Positions 41,957-49,285 of a stretch of DNA of 49,285 nucleotides are shown piece after piece. This DNA comes from Thermoplasmatota archaeon. Lineage in GTDB: Archaea > Thermoplasmatota > Thermoplasmata > Thermoplasmatales > Thermoplasmataceae. The notes beneath the pieces are model-generated. The model did not search any database. It worked only from the letters and a program-made list of their open reading frames with translations, and was not told where the DNA came from. Positions within the stretch are counted from its first letter, which is position 1. Every line of letters begins with the position of its first letter. The stretch is from NCBI GenBank assembly GCA_023379845.1, contig JAMCPG010000009.1, positions 2,224 to 51,508 on the forward strand, given 5' to 3'. A program made the translations under genes and the position numbers.

Positions 41957-42781
41957 TCAGGATAGCGGATGGAAGTCAAGCCCAGAGTACTTGGCCTCCA
42001 GGTAGCTATAATTTTTTTTCGAACAAGACCTGCAATGCTCGTTCCTCTTTATTAGGATCCTGTCAACGGAAGGCGGCCATGTTTCCACATGGTAAAGGAA
42101 ATCTCCTCTCTCTTCACCGGCTATCATCCGGACAAGAGTGGAGAAAACATAACCAGAGATAATACTGGGAACAGATGAAAGAACCCCTACCTGGGCGCAT
42201 GTAGGGAATATTTCCGGAATGCTGTCGTTGAAGCATGCAAAGCATGAAGATGCCCCCGGGACAATCGCCTTAAACTGTCCATAGGTCTCAAGCGCAGATG
42301 AAAATATCCATGGTTTCATTAGCTTATTGCAGGCATCATTCATTATTAGTCTCGATGTAATATTATCGGTACAATCAAGCACATAGTCTGATCGACCAAT
42401 TATATCCAGTGCATTACCTGAGTCCAGGGTTCCAAAAATCTTTTCCACTTTTACCGACCGGTTGATATCGGATAATCTCAGTGAAGCAGCATCAACCTTT
42501 CTCTTGCCTATGTCCTCTTCTATGTATATGACCTGACGGTGAAGGTTGCTCTCCTCGACATAATCGCGATCTACCAGGATGATTTTGCCTATGCCGTTAC
42601 TCGCAAGCAGCTCAGTTACGAGGGAGCCAGTCCCACCTACTCCTATCACTGCCACAGATAATTGCTGTAATTTCCTGAGAATGCCGGGACCGACCTGCTT
42701 TAGTTTCTCGATCCTAGAATATCTTCCCTCGGGCATGCAGGGAAGATTGGAATGCATGAAATAAACATTCTTTTCATGCAT
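41957..42781 (-). CDS. moeB: ThiF/MoeB/HesA-family E1-like adenylyltransferase
   Basis: This is a 274-residue protein. ATP-binding GVGGTGS (47-53), ILVDRDYVEESNLHRQVIY, DCTDN and RLIMNDAC are E1/MoeB signatures. Zinc-site cysteines CFAC and CRSC sit in the C-terminal half. It would adenylate the C-terminal Gly-Gly of MoaD (and perhaps of related SAMP-type proteins) for sulfur transfer in molybdopterin synthesis. No rhodanese domain is fused. Its place between coxL and the moaA-moaD genes supports a MoaD partner. Start uncertain: the ATG at 42757 (MHSNLPCMPEGRYSR) is possible too. Confidence 0.9.
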   Translation of the reverse strand: MHEKNVYFMHSNLPCMPEGRYSRIEKLKQVGPGILRKLQQLSVAVIGVGGTGSLVTELLASNGIGKIILVDRDYVEESNLHRQVIYIEEDIGKRKVDAASLRLSDINRSVKVEKIFGTLDSGNALDIIGRSDYVLDCTDNITSRLIMNDACNKLMKPWIFSSALETYGQFKAIVPGASSCFACFNDSIPEIFPTCAQVGVLSSVPSIISGYVFSTLVRMIAGEERGDFLYHVETWPPSVDRILIKRNEHCRSCSKKNYSYLEAKYSGLDFHPLS

Positions 42782-42846
42782 TCATTAGAAGTTGTAGCCA
42801 GAAAAGCAAGATAATGATTAATACTAATAATATATGTTGAAATCAA

Positions 42847-43815
42847 ATGCTTCAGGATTCATTTGGCCGTCCTGTCTCGAGCTTGAGGGTCCAGGTAAAC
42901 ACAACCTGCAACTTCAAGTGCTTCTTCTGTCATATGGAGGGCACGGGCATTCAGGCCAACCAGTTATCCAGGGAAGAGATTATAAGGATCATCAAAGTAG
43001 CTGCGAAGCTGGGTATCAATAAGGTAAAGTTTACGGGAGGTGAACCCACTCTCCGTAGCGACATCGTGGACATAGTAAGAGAGACGAGGTCGATTGTAAG
43101 CGGAGAGATCTCCATGACAACCAACGGAACCCGCCTGAAGTCGATTGCTCCAGATCTGAAACATGCAGGCCTAGACCGTATCAATATATCAATGCATTCC
43201 ATTGATCCGGGAACTTTCGAGTTCATAACCGGCATGGATGCACTCGGTCGCGTCGTCGAAGGAATAAAGGCAGCCCAGGATGCCGGCTTGAATCCAGTAA
43301 AGGTGAATTTTGTTGCGCTGAAGGGAATCAATGAAGACCAGATCTGGAAGATGATACAGAATTCTGCAGATAATGATTACACGCTCCAGATTATTGAGTA
43401 TGAGGTACCAAGGGAACTGGAACAGTCGGAGGATTTCCTGAAGTATCACTTTCCACTGGATTCACTGGAGCATGAATTGTCTGTTCGTTCGGTAAGGACG
43501 GAACACAACTCCCTGCATGACAGGCCGCTGTTCAATGTCCCGGTTTCCGGCGGAACTGCTAGGGTTGAGATTGTCAGGCCGATGCACAATTATCATTTCT
43601 GTGATAACTGCACTAGAATGCGTGTTACCTCCTTAGGAGAACTCAAACCATGCCTTATGAGGAGCGATAACTATACAAGCGTGTTTGGGGCTTCCAGGAA
43701 GAGGCACACCGACAGTGACATAGAGAAGGCATTTATTCAGGCGACAAATAAGAGGGAACCTTACTGGAGGAGAGAGGAGGTAAATGAAAGTCAGGTACTT
43801 TGCGACGCTTCGTGA
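42847..43815 (+). CDS. moaA: GTP 3',8-cyclase (MoaA)
   Basis: This is a 322-residue radical-SAM enzyme. The cluster motif is Cys21, Cys25 and Cys28 (CNFKCFFC), KFTGGEPTLRSD follows, and the second cluster is in FCDNCTRMRVTSLGELKPCL near the C-terminus. Together with MoaC it turns GTP into cyclic pyranopterin monophosphate, the first step of molybdopterin synthesis. The usual C-terminal GG tail is replaced by DAS. It overlaps moaD by 32 bases, so the two are coupled. The upstream A/T stretch (about 42819-42834) probably holds the promoter. Confidence 0.95.
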   Translation: MLQDSFGRPVSSLRVQVNTTCNFKCFFCHMEGTGIQANQLSREEIIRIIKVAAKLGINKVKFTGGEPTLRSDIVDIVRETRSIVSGEISMTTNGTRLKSIAPDLKHAGLDRINISMHSIDPGTFEFITGMDALGRVVEGIKAAQDAGLNPVKVNFVALKGINEDQIWKMIQNSADNDYTLQIIEYEVPRELEQSEDFLKYHFPLDSLEHELSVRSVRTEHNSLHDRPLFNVPVSGGTARVEIVRPMHNYHFCDNCTRMRVTSLGELKPCLMRSDNYTSVFGASRKRHTDSDIEKAFIQATNKREPYWRREEVNESQVLCDAS

Positions 43816-44020
43816 TCTTTCCGGGGTTGAGGAGGAAGAGTATATTGTTCGTGGTACTCAGTCGGTTGAAAAGGTTTTTTCGGATCTTAAAAACAGGCAT
43901 CCCGCAATGAGCGGCCAGAAAAGTGTTCTCTTTGCACTAAATGAAAAATTTGCTGATCCAAAGACCATGGTAAGCAACGATGACGTTCTTGCTATATTCC
44001 CCCCAGTAAGCGGCGGCTAA
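43784..44020 (+). CDS. moaD: Molybdopterin synthase small subunit (MoaD)
   Basis: This is a 78-residue ubiquitin-fold protein with MKVRYFATLRDLSG at the start and the required C-terminal FPPVSGG. The terminal Gly-Gly becomes a thiocarboxylate after activation by MoeB and gives sulfur to the pterin. GGAGGAGAG lies just upstream of the ATG inside moaA. It ends over the last 4 bases of moaE on the other strand. Confidence 0.94.
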   Translation: MKVRYFATLRDLSGVEEEEYIVRGTQSVEKVFSDLKNRHPAMSGQKSVLFALNEKFADPKTMVSNDDVLAIFPPVSGG

Positions 44021-44430
44021 TTGCCCTCATGCCAGTTCGATTTTCCACCGTCAAGCATGTCCTTTTTCCATATCGGAACTTTGCTCTTTATCTGGTCAAT
44101 TATTTCTCTGCATGCTTTGAATGCCTCGTCCCTGTGTTCGGACCATGCAGCCACAATAACCGATGGCTCCCCCGGCATTATCATCCCTACCCTGTGAATT
44201 GCTATTGCGTCAATGAGCGAATATTTGTTTATTGCCTGTTGAAGTATTTCGAGAATACTTGATTCTGCCATTTCCTTATACGATTCGTAAAACAGGGATT
44301 CTATTTCTATTTCGGCCGTCCGGCGTCTTACAATGCCCTCAAAGAATACAAGCGCACCAGAATTTTCCGGTCCTCGCAAAAGATCAATGGAATTTACCGA
44401 AATGGGATCAGACTGAATTTTTGCATACAT
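44017..44430 (-). CDS. moaE: Molybdopterin synthase catalytic subunit (MoaE)
   Basis: This is a 137-residue protein from the ATG at 44430. I chose it because homologues begin near MYAKIQSDPISV and a TATA element lies 26 bp upstream; the longer frame to 44538 adds an unrelated 36 residues. Motifs: GALVFFEGIVRR, IAIHRVGMIMPGEPSVIVAAWSEHRDEAFKACREIID and VPIWKKDMLDGGKSNW, with the catalytic lysines in the last block. It joins two sulfurs to precursor Z using MoaD. It is encoded opposite to moaD, which is unusual as the two are often adjacent in one operon. Confidence 0.94.
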   Translation of the reverse strand: MYAKIQSDPISVNSIDLLRGPENSGALVFFEGIVRRRTAEIEIESLFYESYKEMAESSILEILQQAINKYSLIDAIAIHRVGMIMPGEPSVIVAAWSEHRDEAFKACREIIDQIKSKVPIWKKDMLDGGKSNWHEGN

Positions 44431-44451
44431 CGATATCAGAATCTGAATTAG

Positions 44452-44461
44452 TGATAAATAC
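44452..44461 (-). promoter_or_regulatory. TATA element of moaE
   Basis: On the minus strand TATTTATC is centred about 26 bp before the ATG at 44430, which supports that start. Confidence 0.5.
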
Positions 44462-44516
44462 AATGCTATCTCTGAATTCAGGTCATTAACCGAAGTATGC
44501 CGATGTAAACTGCTTC

Positions 44517-44526
44517 TTTTAATATG
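44517..44526 (+). promoter_or_regulatory. TATA element of moaC
   Basis: TTTTAATATG is centred about 29 bp before the ATG at 44551. Confidence 0.4.
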
Positions 44527-44550
44527 ATCGGAATGCATCTACGATATTGA

Positions 44551-44982
44551 ATGATAGACATATCGGAAAAGAAAGTTGTTGATCGATCTGCAGTTGCCTC
44601 CGGAAAAATAAGGCTGAAAAGCTCCACCATCGACCTCATAAAGAAAGGCCAGATAAAGAAGGGTGACGTCATTTCCACAGCCAGGGTCGCCGGCATTATG
44701 GCTTCAAAGCACACACCTGATCTCCTTCCCCTCTGCCATCAGATTCCTCTTGAGAAAGTTGAGGTAAAATTCGAACTGAAGAATGATGATATAGAGGCAA
44801 TATGCGAAGTCAAGGCTTCATACAAGACGGGGGTGGAGATGGAGGCACTCACATGTGCCAGCACTGCCCTGCTCACTGTATGGGACATGACGAAATACCT
44901 TGAGAAAGACAGCACAGGGAATTATCCAGACACAAGTATATTTGATTTGCATGTTGACAGGAAGGTAAAAGGTCGTGCATGA
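44551..44982 (+). CDS. moaC: Cyclic pyranopterin monophosphate synthase (MoaC)
   Basis: This is a 143-residue protein: MIDISEKKVVDRSAVASGKIRL, GDVISTARVAGIMASKHTPDLLPLCHQIPL (about 38-67) with the catalytic His and Lys, and EMEALTCASTALLTVWDM plus DLHVDRKVKG. It acts with MoaA in making cyclic pyranopterin monophosphate and works as a hexamer. It overlaps the next gene (moaB) by 8 bases, so they are translated together. Confidence 0.95.
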   Translation: MIDISEKKVVDRSAVASGKIRLKSSTIDLIKKGQIKKGDVISTARVAGIMASKHTPDLLPLCHQIPLEKVEVKFELKNDDIEAICEVKASYKTGVEMEALTCASTALLTVWDMTKYLEKDSTGNYPDTSIFDLHVDRKVKGRA

Positions 44983-45463
44983 TCATATTTCACCAGGAGA
45001 AAAAGCGAGATTCTCGATACTGACATGCAGCAGCACACGTGTTCCGGATAATGATGAATCAGGAAAGACGCTTCAAGATATACTTTATAATGAAGGATTT
45101 CAGGTTGTGGACAAAAAGATTGTCAAGGACGACTTTACAGAGATTGTGTCGGTGGTCAGGAAAATGATCGAAAAGTGCGACATACTTTTGATCACCGGAG
45201 GAACCGGCATCACGAAATACGATGTCACAATTGAAGCTGTCAGGAGCATTTCTGAGAAAGAGATGACTGGTTTTATGATCCAGTTTCAGATCCTGTCGTC
45301 GAAGGACGTGGGCATGGATGCAATGCTATCAGGCGCGTCTGGCTTTGTTGTTGAAAGGAAGGCGGTTTTCTGCCTTCCTGGTTCGCCAAGGGGAGCATTT
45401 CTTGGCCTGAAGGGCATAATAATTCCAGAGGCACCACACATAATCCATGAATTAAGAAGATAG
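44975..45463 (+). CDS. moaB: Molybdenum cofactor biosynthesis protein MoaB/MogA
   Basis: This is a 162-residue protein. FSILTCSSTRVPDNDESGKTL (18-38) and LLITGGTGITKYDVTIEAV (71-89) are the pterin-binding signatures of MoaB/MogA, and LPGSPRGAFLGLKGI follows near the C-terminus. It adenylates molybdopterin before molybdenum insertion by MoeA, whose gene is not in the window. The ATG at 44975 lies inside moaC. Confidence 0.93.
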   Translation: MHDHISPGEKARFSILTCSSTRVPDNDESGKTLQDILYNEGFQVVDKKIVKDDFTEIVSVVRKMIEKCDILLITGGTGITKYDVTIEAVRSISEKEMTGFMIQFQILSSKDVGMDAMLSGASGFVVERKAVFCLPGSPRGAFLGLKGIIIPEAPHIIHELRR

Positions 45464-45520
45464 AAATTCCCTGATATTTTTATCCAGTGAAAGAGAGAAA
45501 AGCAATTCTTTCTTGAGCAT

Positions 45521-47392
45521 CTATGATAATGCATCTTCTTTGGTTTGAGCTAGCACTGAAGAGTGAATGGATTTACGCAGAAAGTCTGCGGTTTCCGGAT
45601 CTTCACAGAATATGAAGGTGCCCTTTATTCCTCTGGTCAGGAGTATTCTGTACCTGTTTATCAAAAGAAACCTTGCAGTTTCATAGGCTTCCTTGTCTCC
45701 CATCTTGCCTTTCATGAACAGTTTCTTAAGGTTGTTGCGGCCACCGGATGAGTCCTCGCAGTTATCGCCGAGCTCGAATCTTTTCTCTCTCCATACAAGA
45801 TCTCGCCCCCAGATCAATCCGACATAATCCGCCTCAAATCCCTGGCAGCCGTATACCGAAGCACACATGTCCAGTTTATTACACTCTCCATCAACCCAGA
45901 ATGGAGCATACTCCGTTTTTGGATCCATGAGCCACCTTATCGTGATTCCCGATTCCTTATACTTGTCGAAGTTAGAGCTTAGTGGATATCCTACCCTGAC
46001 ATTCTCAATTGATTTCTTTTCCTTTAGACTCCCTTTTGACTCAGTGAATGAAGCCACCAGGGCAGTCTTTCCAGTTGCCTGTTTCTTCCTTAATTCCAAG
46101 ATCATATCGCCTATTTTATCAAAGAGTGAAAGATCATAATCTGTGAGATCTGGCAAATCAGGTTTTGAGTTCAAGAGGCTTTCAACAAATTTTCCATACT
46201 CCAGGCCGTTTCTGTATAGTCCAGTCAGCTCCATGAAAGAGGCCTTGGGATAGATATTGCGAAAGTTGTCGAGGGTTCCTTCCTCCTCTGTACTCAATAT
46301 CTGTTTCTCATCGAAGAAGAATATTGTAGTTCGAGCAGCCTTTCCAGCAAGCCTGATGTTTTCTAGCTTCATCCGCTGGGATTCGTCAAAAATTGCCAGA
46401 TTAAGGTTGGCAGTCCAGCCTTTTTCTGCAACACCTGGATTACCGGGTCTTCCAGTTGAAAAGAACTTTATCATTGTGTCCAGCCCCGCTTGTTTGGATG
46501 CAAAGAGTTTACGAAGTGATTCTATCATTCGGTTGTTCCTGTAACAGAGGACCGACTGTTGCTTATTCATTCCAGAAGCTCTAAGGAGGAGCTCGACTGC
46601 AATCATGGTTTTACCTGAACCAGGGCCTCCTGCAACTATGAACTGGCCCTCTTCATTGTGTTCTATTGCCTCAATCAGCCTGTTGTATACTTTTACCTGG
46701 TCTCCGTAAAGACCGAATCCCTTCCTTACGAGAGTTTCCATTGCGCCCTGCCTGAGCTCCTCTAAATGCTGCCTAATGACATCAAAGAGCGCTGTGTTCT
46801 GCTTGTACACAGACTGTACGAACTTGATTCCATTTCCGTTGGAATCCGATCTCGTTATAACTGTCTTTAGGAAACTTTCAAGCTTCTTTTCTTCAGACCT
46901 GAAGACTAGTATCTCACTGTTATTCATCCTGTCAAGATGATAAAGAACAACTTTCCCATCCACCTTAAAGGAGTCTCCAGATGAGCTTGTAAAGCGTATC
47001 TTCCCGACATAATTCATTAGCTGATATATCGGGTTTACCTGTATGGGCTGGTTCTGATCAGTTTCATACAAGAAAGAGTTCTTTTCAATACCCTTCCTCC
47101 ATCCTTTCATTTCAATAACTACAGCATTCTTCTCAGCACCCTCTGATACTAAGATAACGTCAGCTCTTTCCCCACTTCCCGGTATTCTGTATTCCAGTAC
47201 AATGGATCCACCTATTTCCTGTAGCGCCTTTTTCAGGAAAACAATTTCAGAAGTCCATGAATTGACAAGCTCAATTGAAGGGTCCTCCTTGAAAGATTCC
47301 CTAAACTTTCCCTTCAATGAGGATATGAATTCAGGGTTTTCAAGTTCCTTGAGGAAGTCCGAGGTCGAGGAGAACCAAGCGAAGTTTCCCAT
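45521..47392 (-). CDS. PD-(D/E)XK nuclease-like domain fused to DUF2075 ATPase/helicase-like domain
   Basis: This is a 623-residue protein. The N-terminal part has EYRIPGSGERADVILV and VVIEMKGW, with Asp78, Glu94 and Lys96 forming the catalytic pattern of PD-(D/E)XK nucleases. Walker A GGPGSGKT is at 255-262, Walker B LAIFDESQRM follows, and VYGCQGFEADYVGLIWGRDL and RYRILLTRGIKGTF match DUF2075 (also in Schlafen-like ATPases). No transposase or partner gene adjoins it. Such fusions are often found in defence islands, though no system is known for certain here. It could also act in DNA repair. TATA-like sequence on the minus strand (47414-47422) lies 26 bp before its ATG. Confidence 0.88.
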   Translation of the reverse strand: MGNFAWFSSTSDFLKELENPEFISSLKGKFRESFKEDPSIELVNSWTSEIVFLKKALQEIGGSIVLEYRIPGSGERADVILVSEGAEKNAVVIEMKGWRKGIEKNSFLYETDQNQPIQVNPIYQLMNYVGKIRFTSSSGDSFKVDGKVVLYHLDRMNNSEILVFRSEEKKLESFLKTVITRSDSNGNGIKFVQSVYKQNTALFDVIRQHLEELRQGAMETLVRKGFGLYGDQVKVYNRLIEAIEHNEEGQFIVAGGPGSGKTMIAVELLLRASGMNKQQSVLCYRNNRMIESLRKLFASKQAGLDTMIKFFSTGRPGNPGVAEKGWTANLNLAIFDESQRMKLENIRLAGKAARTTIFFFDEKQILSTEEEGTLDNFRNIYPKASFMELTGLYRNGLEYGKFVESLLNSKPDLPDLTDYDLSLFDKIGDMILELRKKQATGKTALVASFTESKGSLKEKKSIENVRVGYPLSSNFDKYKESGITIRWLMDPKTEYAPFWVDGECNKLDMCASVYGCQGFEADYVGLIWGRDLVWREKRFELGDNCEDSSGGRNNLKKLFMKGKMGDKEAYETARFLLINRYRILLTRGIKGTFIFCEDPETADFLRKSIHSSVLAQTKEDALS

Positions 47393-47475
47393 TGATGCAG
47401 ATACATTTTAAAGAATTTTAATCTTCCCCTTAGTTTCCCATGCCTTCTGGTTAGTGATTCAATCCCGCTGAACCG

Positions 47476-47484
47476 TTTATAAAG
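47476..47484 (+). promoter_or_regulatory. TATA element of the M20D gene
   Basis: TTTATAAAG lies 20 bp before an ATG at 47500 and 68 bp before the ATG at 47548. If it is the promoter, transcription would start near 47507, which favours the second ATG. Confidence 0.4.
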
Positions 47485-47547
47485 ACTGTTTGTGAAATAA
47501 TGATTGAGCGGAAAAGAATTATTCACTATACTCGTATTCTGCTATAC

Positions 47548-48726
47548 ATGAAGAGCGAAAATATACCTCGAAGCATAATGGACGAGACCGTAGATATTTC
47601 CAGATCCATTTATGAACTTGCAGAGATTGGAAGTAAGGAAGTGAAGTCTTCAGAACTTCTTGTATCCAAGCTGAAGGCAAGGGGTTTTACTGTCCAGAAA
47701 CCATTTCATGGCATGAATACGGCCTTTAAGGCTTCCAAGGGAAGTGGACATCCTGTAATTGGACTCCTTGCCGAGTATGATGCTCTTCCGAACGGACACT
47801 CTTGCGGTCACAACCTCATTTCTGCATGGGCGTATGGTGTTGCGGTGACCCTCGCAGATAAGATGGGCTCTGGCACAATAGAAGTTTACGGCACACCATC
47901 TGAAGAGGGGATAGGAGAATATTCGGGCAGCAAGGTCAAGCTGGCGGATGATGATGTATTTTCTAAAACTGACGTCATGTTCGGTATGCATCCTTCGGAT
48001 GTCTGGGCAATCGGGTCCACCTCATATTCTGATGTTTCGTATCTTCTTACTTTTATTGGAAAAGCCTCACATGCTGCAGATTCCCCGGAATTGGGAATCA
48101 ATGCTCTAGATGCCGCAGTCCTTGCGTATATTGGAATAAACTTAATGCGTGACTCCATAAAGGCGGACAAGCACCCGGTGATTGGCATGTATTTCAGAGA
48201 AGCAGGCAATGCAACCAATGTTGTTCCTGAAAGGTCTGTGCTTGAGGTGGATCTCAGATCAACTTCAGTTTCTTCCTTGCAGCAGATGGTGGACAAGATG
48301 AAGCGAATAGCCAAGTCGTCTGCTGAGTCCATAGGTTGTTCCCTCGAAGTGACTCCAACATCCCCGCTGTATAAGGGCTATCGGGTAAATTCTACCCTTG
48401 ACGCCTTACTGGGTGAGACTCTTTCTGCAAAGAAAGTTGATTTCCTGGTAATAAATGATGAGATGATTCCTTCTGGAAGCACTGATGAGGGGAATGTGAG
48501 CAGGGTGCTACCTACGGGGCACATAGATATCAAGATTTCACCTGAAGGTACTCCAGGGCACTCGGATGAATTTAGAAAATACGCAGATCCATCGAAAGCC
48601 AGACAAAGCTTGGAAATTGGAATAGAGGCAGCGGTTAACGCTTGCATTCGCCTGCTTGAAAATCCATCACTCTTGAAGAAGGCAAAAGAGGAATTTGACG
48701 CAAAGAAGCAAAAGCAGTTTTCTTAA
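47548..48726 (+). CDS. M20D-family amidohydrolase (AbgB / aminoacylase-like)
   Basis: This is a 392-residue protein from the ATG at 47548. An in-frame ATG at 47500 adds 16 residues but lies only 20 bp after the TATA box. Motifs: VIGLLAEYDALPNGHSCGHN (first metal-site Asp and His), GTPSEEGIGEYSG (general base Glu), SHAADSPELGINALDA, NATNVVPERSVLEVDLR and the last His in GTPGHSDEF. It matches the AbgB/peptidase M20D group, which splits acyl- or aminobenzoyl-amino acids. No signal peptide. It is a second M20-type enzyme apart from the one at 28351. A strong hairpin follows its stop. Confidence 0.9.
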   Translation: MKSENIPRSIMDETVDISRSIYELAEIGSKEVKSSELLVSKLKARGFTVQKPFHGMNTAFKASKGSGHPVIGLLAEYDALPNGHSCGHNLISAWAYGVAVTLADKMGSGTIEVYGTPSEEGIGEYSGSKVKLADDDVFSKTDVMFGMHPSDVWAIGSTSYSDVSYLLTFIGKASHAADSPELGINALDAAVLAYIGINLMRDSIKADKHPVIGMYFREAGNATNVVPERSVLEVDLRSTSVSSLQQMVDKMKRIAKSSAESIGCSLEVTPTSPLYKGYRVNSTLDALLGETLSAKKVDFLVINDEMIPSGSTDEGNVSRVLPTGHIDIKISPEGTPGHSDEFRKYADPSKARQSLEIGIEAAVNACIRLLENPSLLKKAKEEFDAKKQKQFS

Positions 48727-48749
48727 TCTATTTATACTTTGAAAGTTAG

Positions 48750-48772
48750 GATTTTTAGGCTTTCTAAAAATC
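48750..48772 (+). terminator. Perfect hairpin after the M20D gene
   Basis: GATTTTTAG and CTAAAAATC form a 9-bp perfect stem around the loop GCTTT, 24 bases after the stop codon. With the internal T-run, it is a plausible terminator in either direction. Confidence 0.6.
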
Positions 48773-48834
48773 AAAGAACTAAGCTCAAGCAGCACCAATA
48801 ATTTTGATCTATTTTCATCCTGAGCTTTTGTACA

Positions 48835-48880
48835 GCTCTGCACCTAAAAGATCCGAAAAACATGGACCTGGGTGCAGAGC
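48835..48880. repeat. 10-bp inverted repeat with 26-bp spacer
   Basis: GCTCTGCACC (48835-48844) and GGTGCAGAGC (48871-48880) are exact reverse complements. A second pair, AAGCTCA (48781-48787) and TGAGCTT (48821-48827), lies just before. They may form nested hairpins in a transcript or mark remains of a mobile element; no transposase is near. Confidence 0.55.
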
Positions 48881-48979
48881 CAGAACTACGAGTATATTTC
48901 CCCTGCTCATGTTTGGGACGCAGATCGTGCATTACCTGAGACAATAAGCATTGAGGGAAATCTTCTCTGATTAGGTTGC

Positions 48980-49285
48980 TTATTCCTGAACATTTTGTAT
49001 TATCAACTCCACCTGAGCGTAAACTGGTTTCGACATTCCGGCAAGTTCTGCCGTGAAGTATACGTAATATGTGATGTTCAACGATTGGGGACAAAAACAA
49101 AAATCACTCCAAAACATGTGTATGAATTTGTTTAGCCTGGAAAAGTCAAAATGGTATACGGTGGATTTCGCGAGAAAGGAATCATTCAATAACTTGAAAC
49201 TATAGAATACTGTACCGGTTCCGGCGATACAGTAAGTAGGGTTGTTTGTTGGCTCTGACAAATTTACGTGGGAAACAAAACGTGG
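48980..49285 (-). CDS. C-terminal end of an unknown protein (5' end outside window)
   Basis: The minus-strand frame is open from the window edge to TGA/stop at 48980, about 101 codons. It contains a stretch such as GTGTVFYSFKLLNDSF and ITYYVYFTAELAGMSKPVYAQVELII that reads like a beta-rich extracellular domain. No start can be given because the frame runs past 49285. A competing open frame (48771-49100) is less protein-like. Treat as tentative. Confidence 0.35.
   Translation of the reverse strand, partial: PRFVSHVNLSEPTNNPTYCIAGTGTVFYSFKLLNDSFLAKSTVYHFDFSRLNKFIHMFWSDFCFCPQSLNITYYVYFTAELAGMSKPVYAQVELIIQNVQE

Noticed and set aside
48771-49100. 109-codon minus-strand frame near the window end
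   Set aside because: Overlaps the inverted repeats and a more protein-like frame (48980-49285); Cys/Arg/Ser-rich with no domain.
1-49285. CRISPR arrays, rRNA genes or complete insertion sequences
   Set aside because: No spaced direct repeats, rRNA-like stretches or transposase genes were seen on either strand.

Overview
The window looks like a chromosome segment of an archaeon of the order Thermoplasmatales (Euryarchaeota). Reasons: a close match to Thermoplasma-type mevalonate 3-kinase, archaeal Sec61-beta, archaeal-type PheS, and archaeal tRNA-Glu and tRNA-Arg. Many genes have an A/T-rich TATA element about 24-29 bp upstream of the start codon with little or no leader, as expected for leaderless transcription. 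Internal operon genes instead have GGAGG-like ribosome sites and often start with TTG or GTG. No CRISPR array, rRNA or complete insertion sequence was seen.

Layout. 1-2.5 kb: a broken endonuclease IV-like gene, a small conserved gene, mevalonate 3-kinase, Sec61-beta and tRNA-Glu. 2.5-6.9 kb: an A/T-rich gap and a 1234-residue Ser/Thr kinase-AAA ATPase-TPR protein of bacterial PknK type. 7-9.4 kb: a frameshifted esterase, a conserved hypothetical and a GmhA-like isomerase. 9.4-17.5 kb: a cell-surface glycosylation locus with three large membrane proteins (DUF2079 and GT-C-like), a dolichyl-phosphate-sugar synthase fused to GtrA, a free GtrA protein and a divergent GT2 protein. 17.6-21.7 kb: an MFS transporter with in-frame stops, an N-glycosylation-rich surface protein and an ABC-2 permease/ATPase pair. 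21.9-26.3 kb: pheS, an HxlR-type regulator divergent from an HtrA-like protease, an MBL-fold hydrolase and a GNAT protein. 26.4-33.1 kb: an alpha/beta hydrolase, an enolase-superfamily racemase/OSBS, an M20 deacylase, an S9 peptidase, an M24 prolidase-like peptidase and a small HExxH protein. 33.3-35.5 kb: tRNA-Arg, a DUF998 membrane protein and an AbiE-like toxin-antitoxin pair. 35.7-45.5 kb: a molybdenum hydroxylase gene set (substrate-binding-like protein, mocA, coxG, xdhC/coxF, coxM, coxS, coxL) joined to molybdopterin synthesis genes (moeB/thiF, moaA, moaD, moaE, moaC, moaB). 45.5-49.3 kb: a PD-(D/E)XK-DUF2075 ATPase, an M20D amidohydrolase and the end of an unknown gene.

How the genes fit together. 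The clearest functional unit is the 35.7-45.5 kb block. It encodes a complete three-subunit molybdenum hydroxylase with its maturation proteins, plus most of the enzymes that make its cofactor. The order M-S-L and an active-site loop of the AYRGAGR (form II) type leave the substrate open. The 25.5-29.5 kb block (GNAT, NSAR/OSBS-like enolase, M20) resembles the known bacterial route that turns D-amino acids into L-amino acids through N-succinyl intermediates, and it lies beside genes for peptide breakdown. The 9.4-17.5 kb block probably builds and attaches surface glycans. Three genes carry visible lesions (nfo-like, esterase, MFS), so either this is a decaying accessory region or the sequence contains errors at those places.
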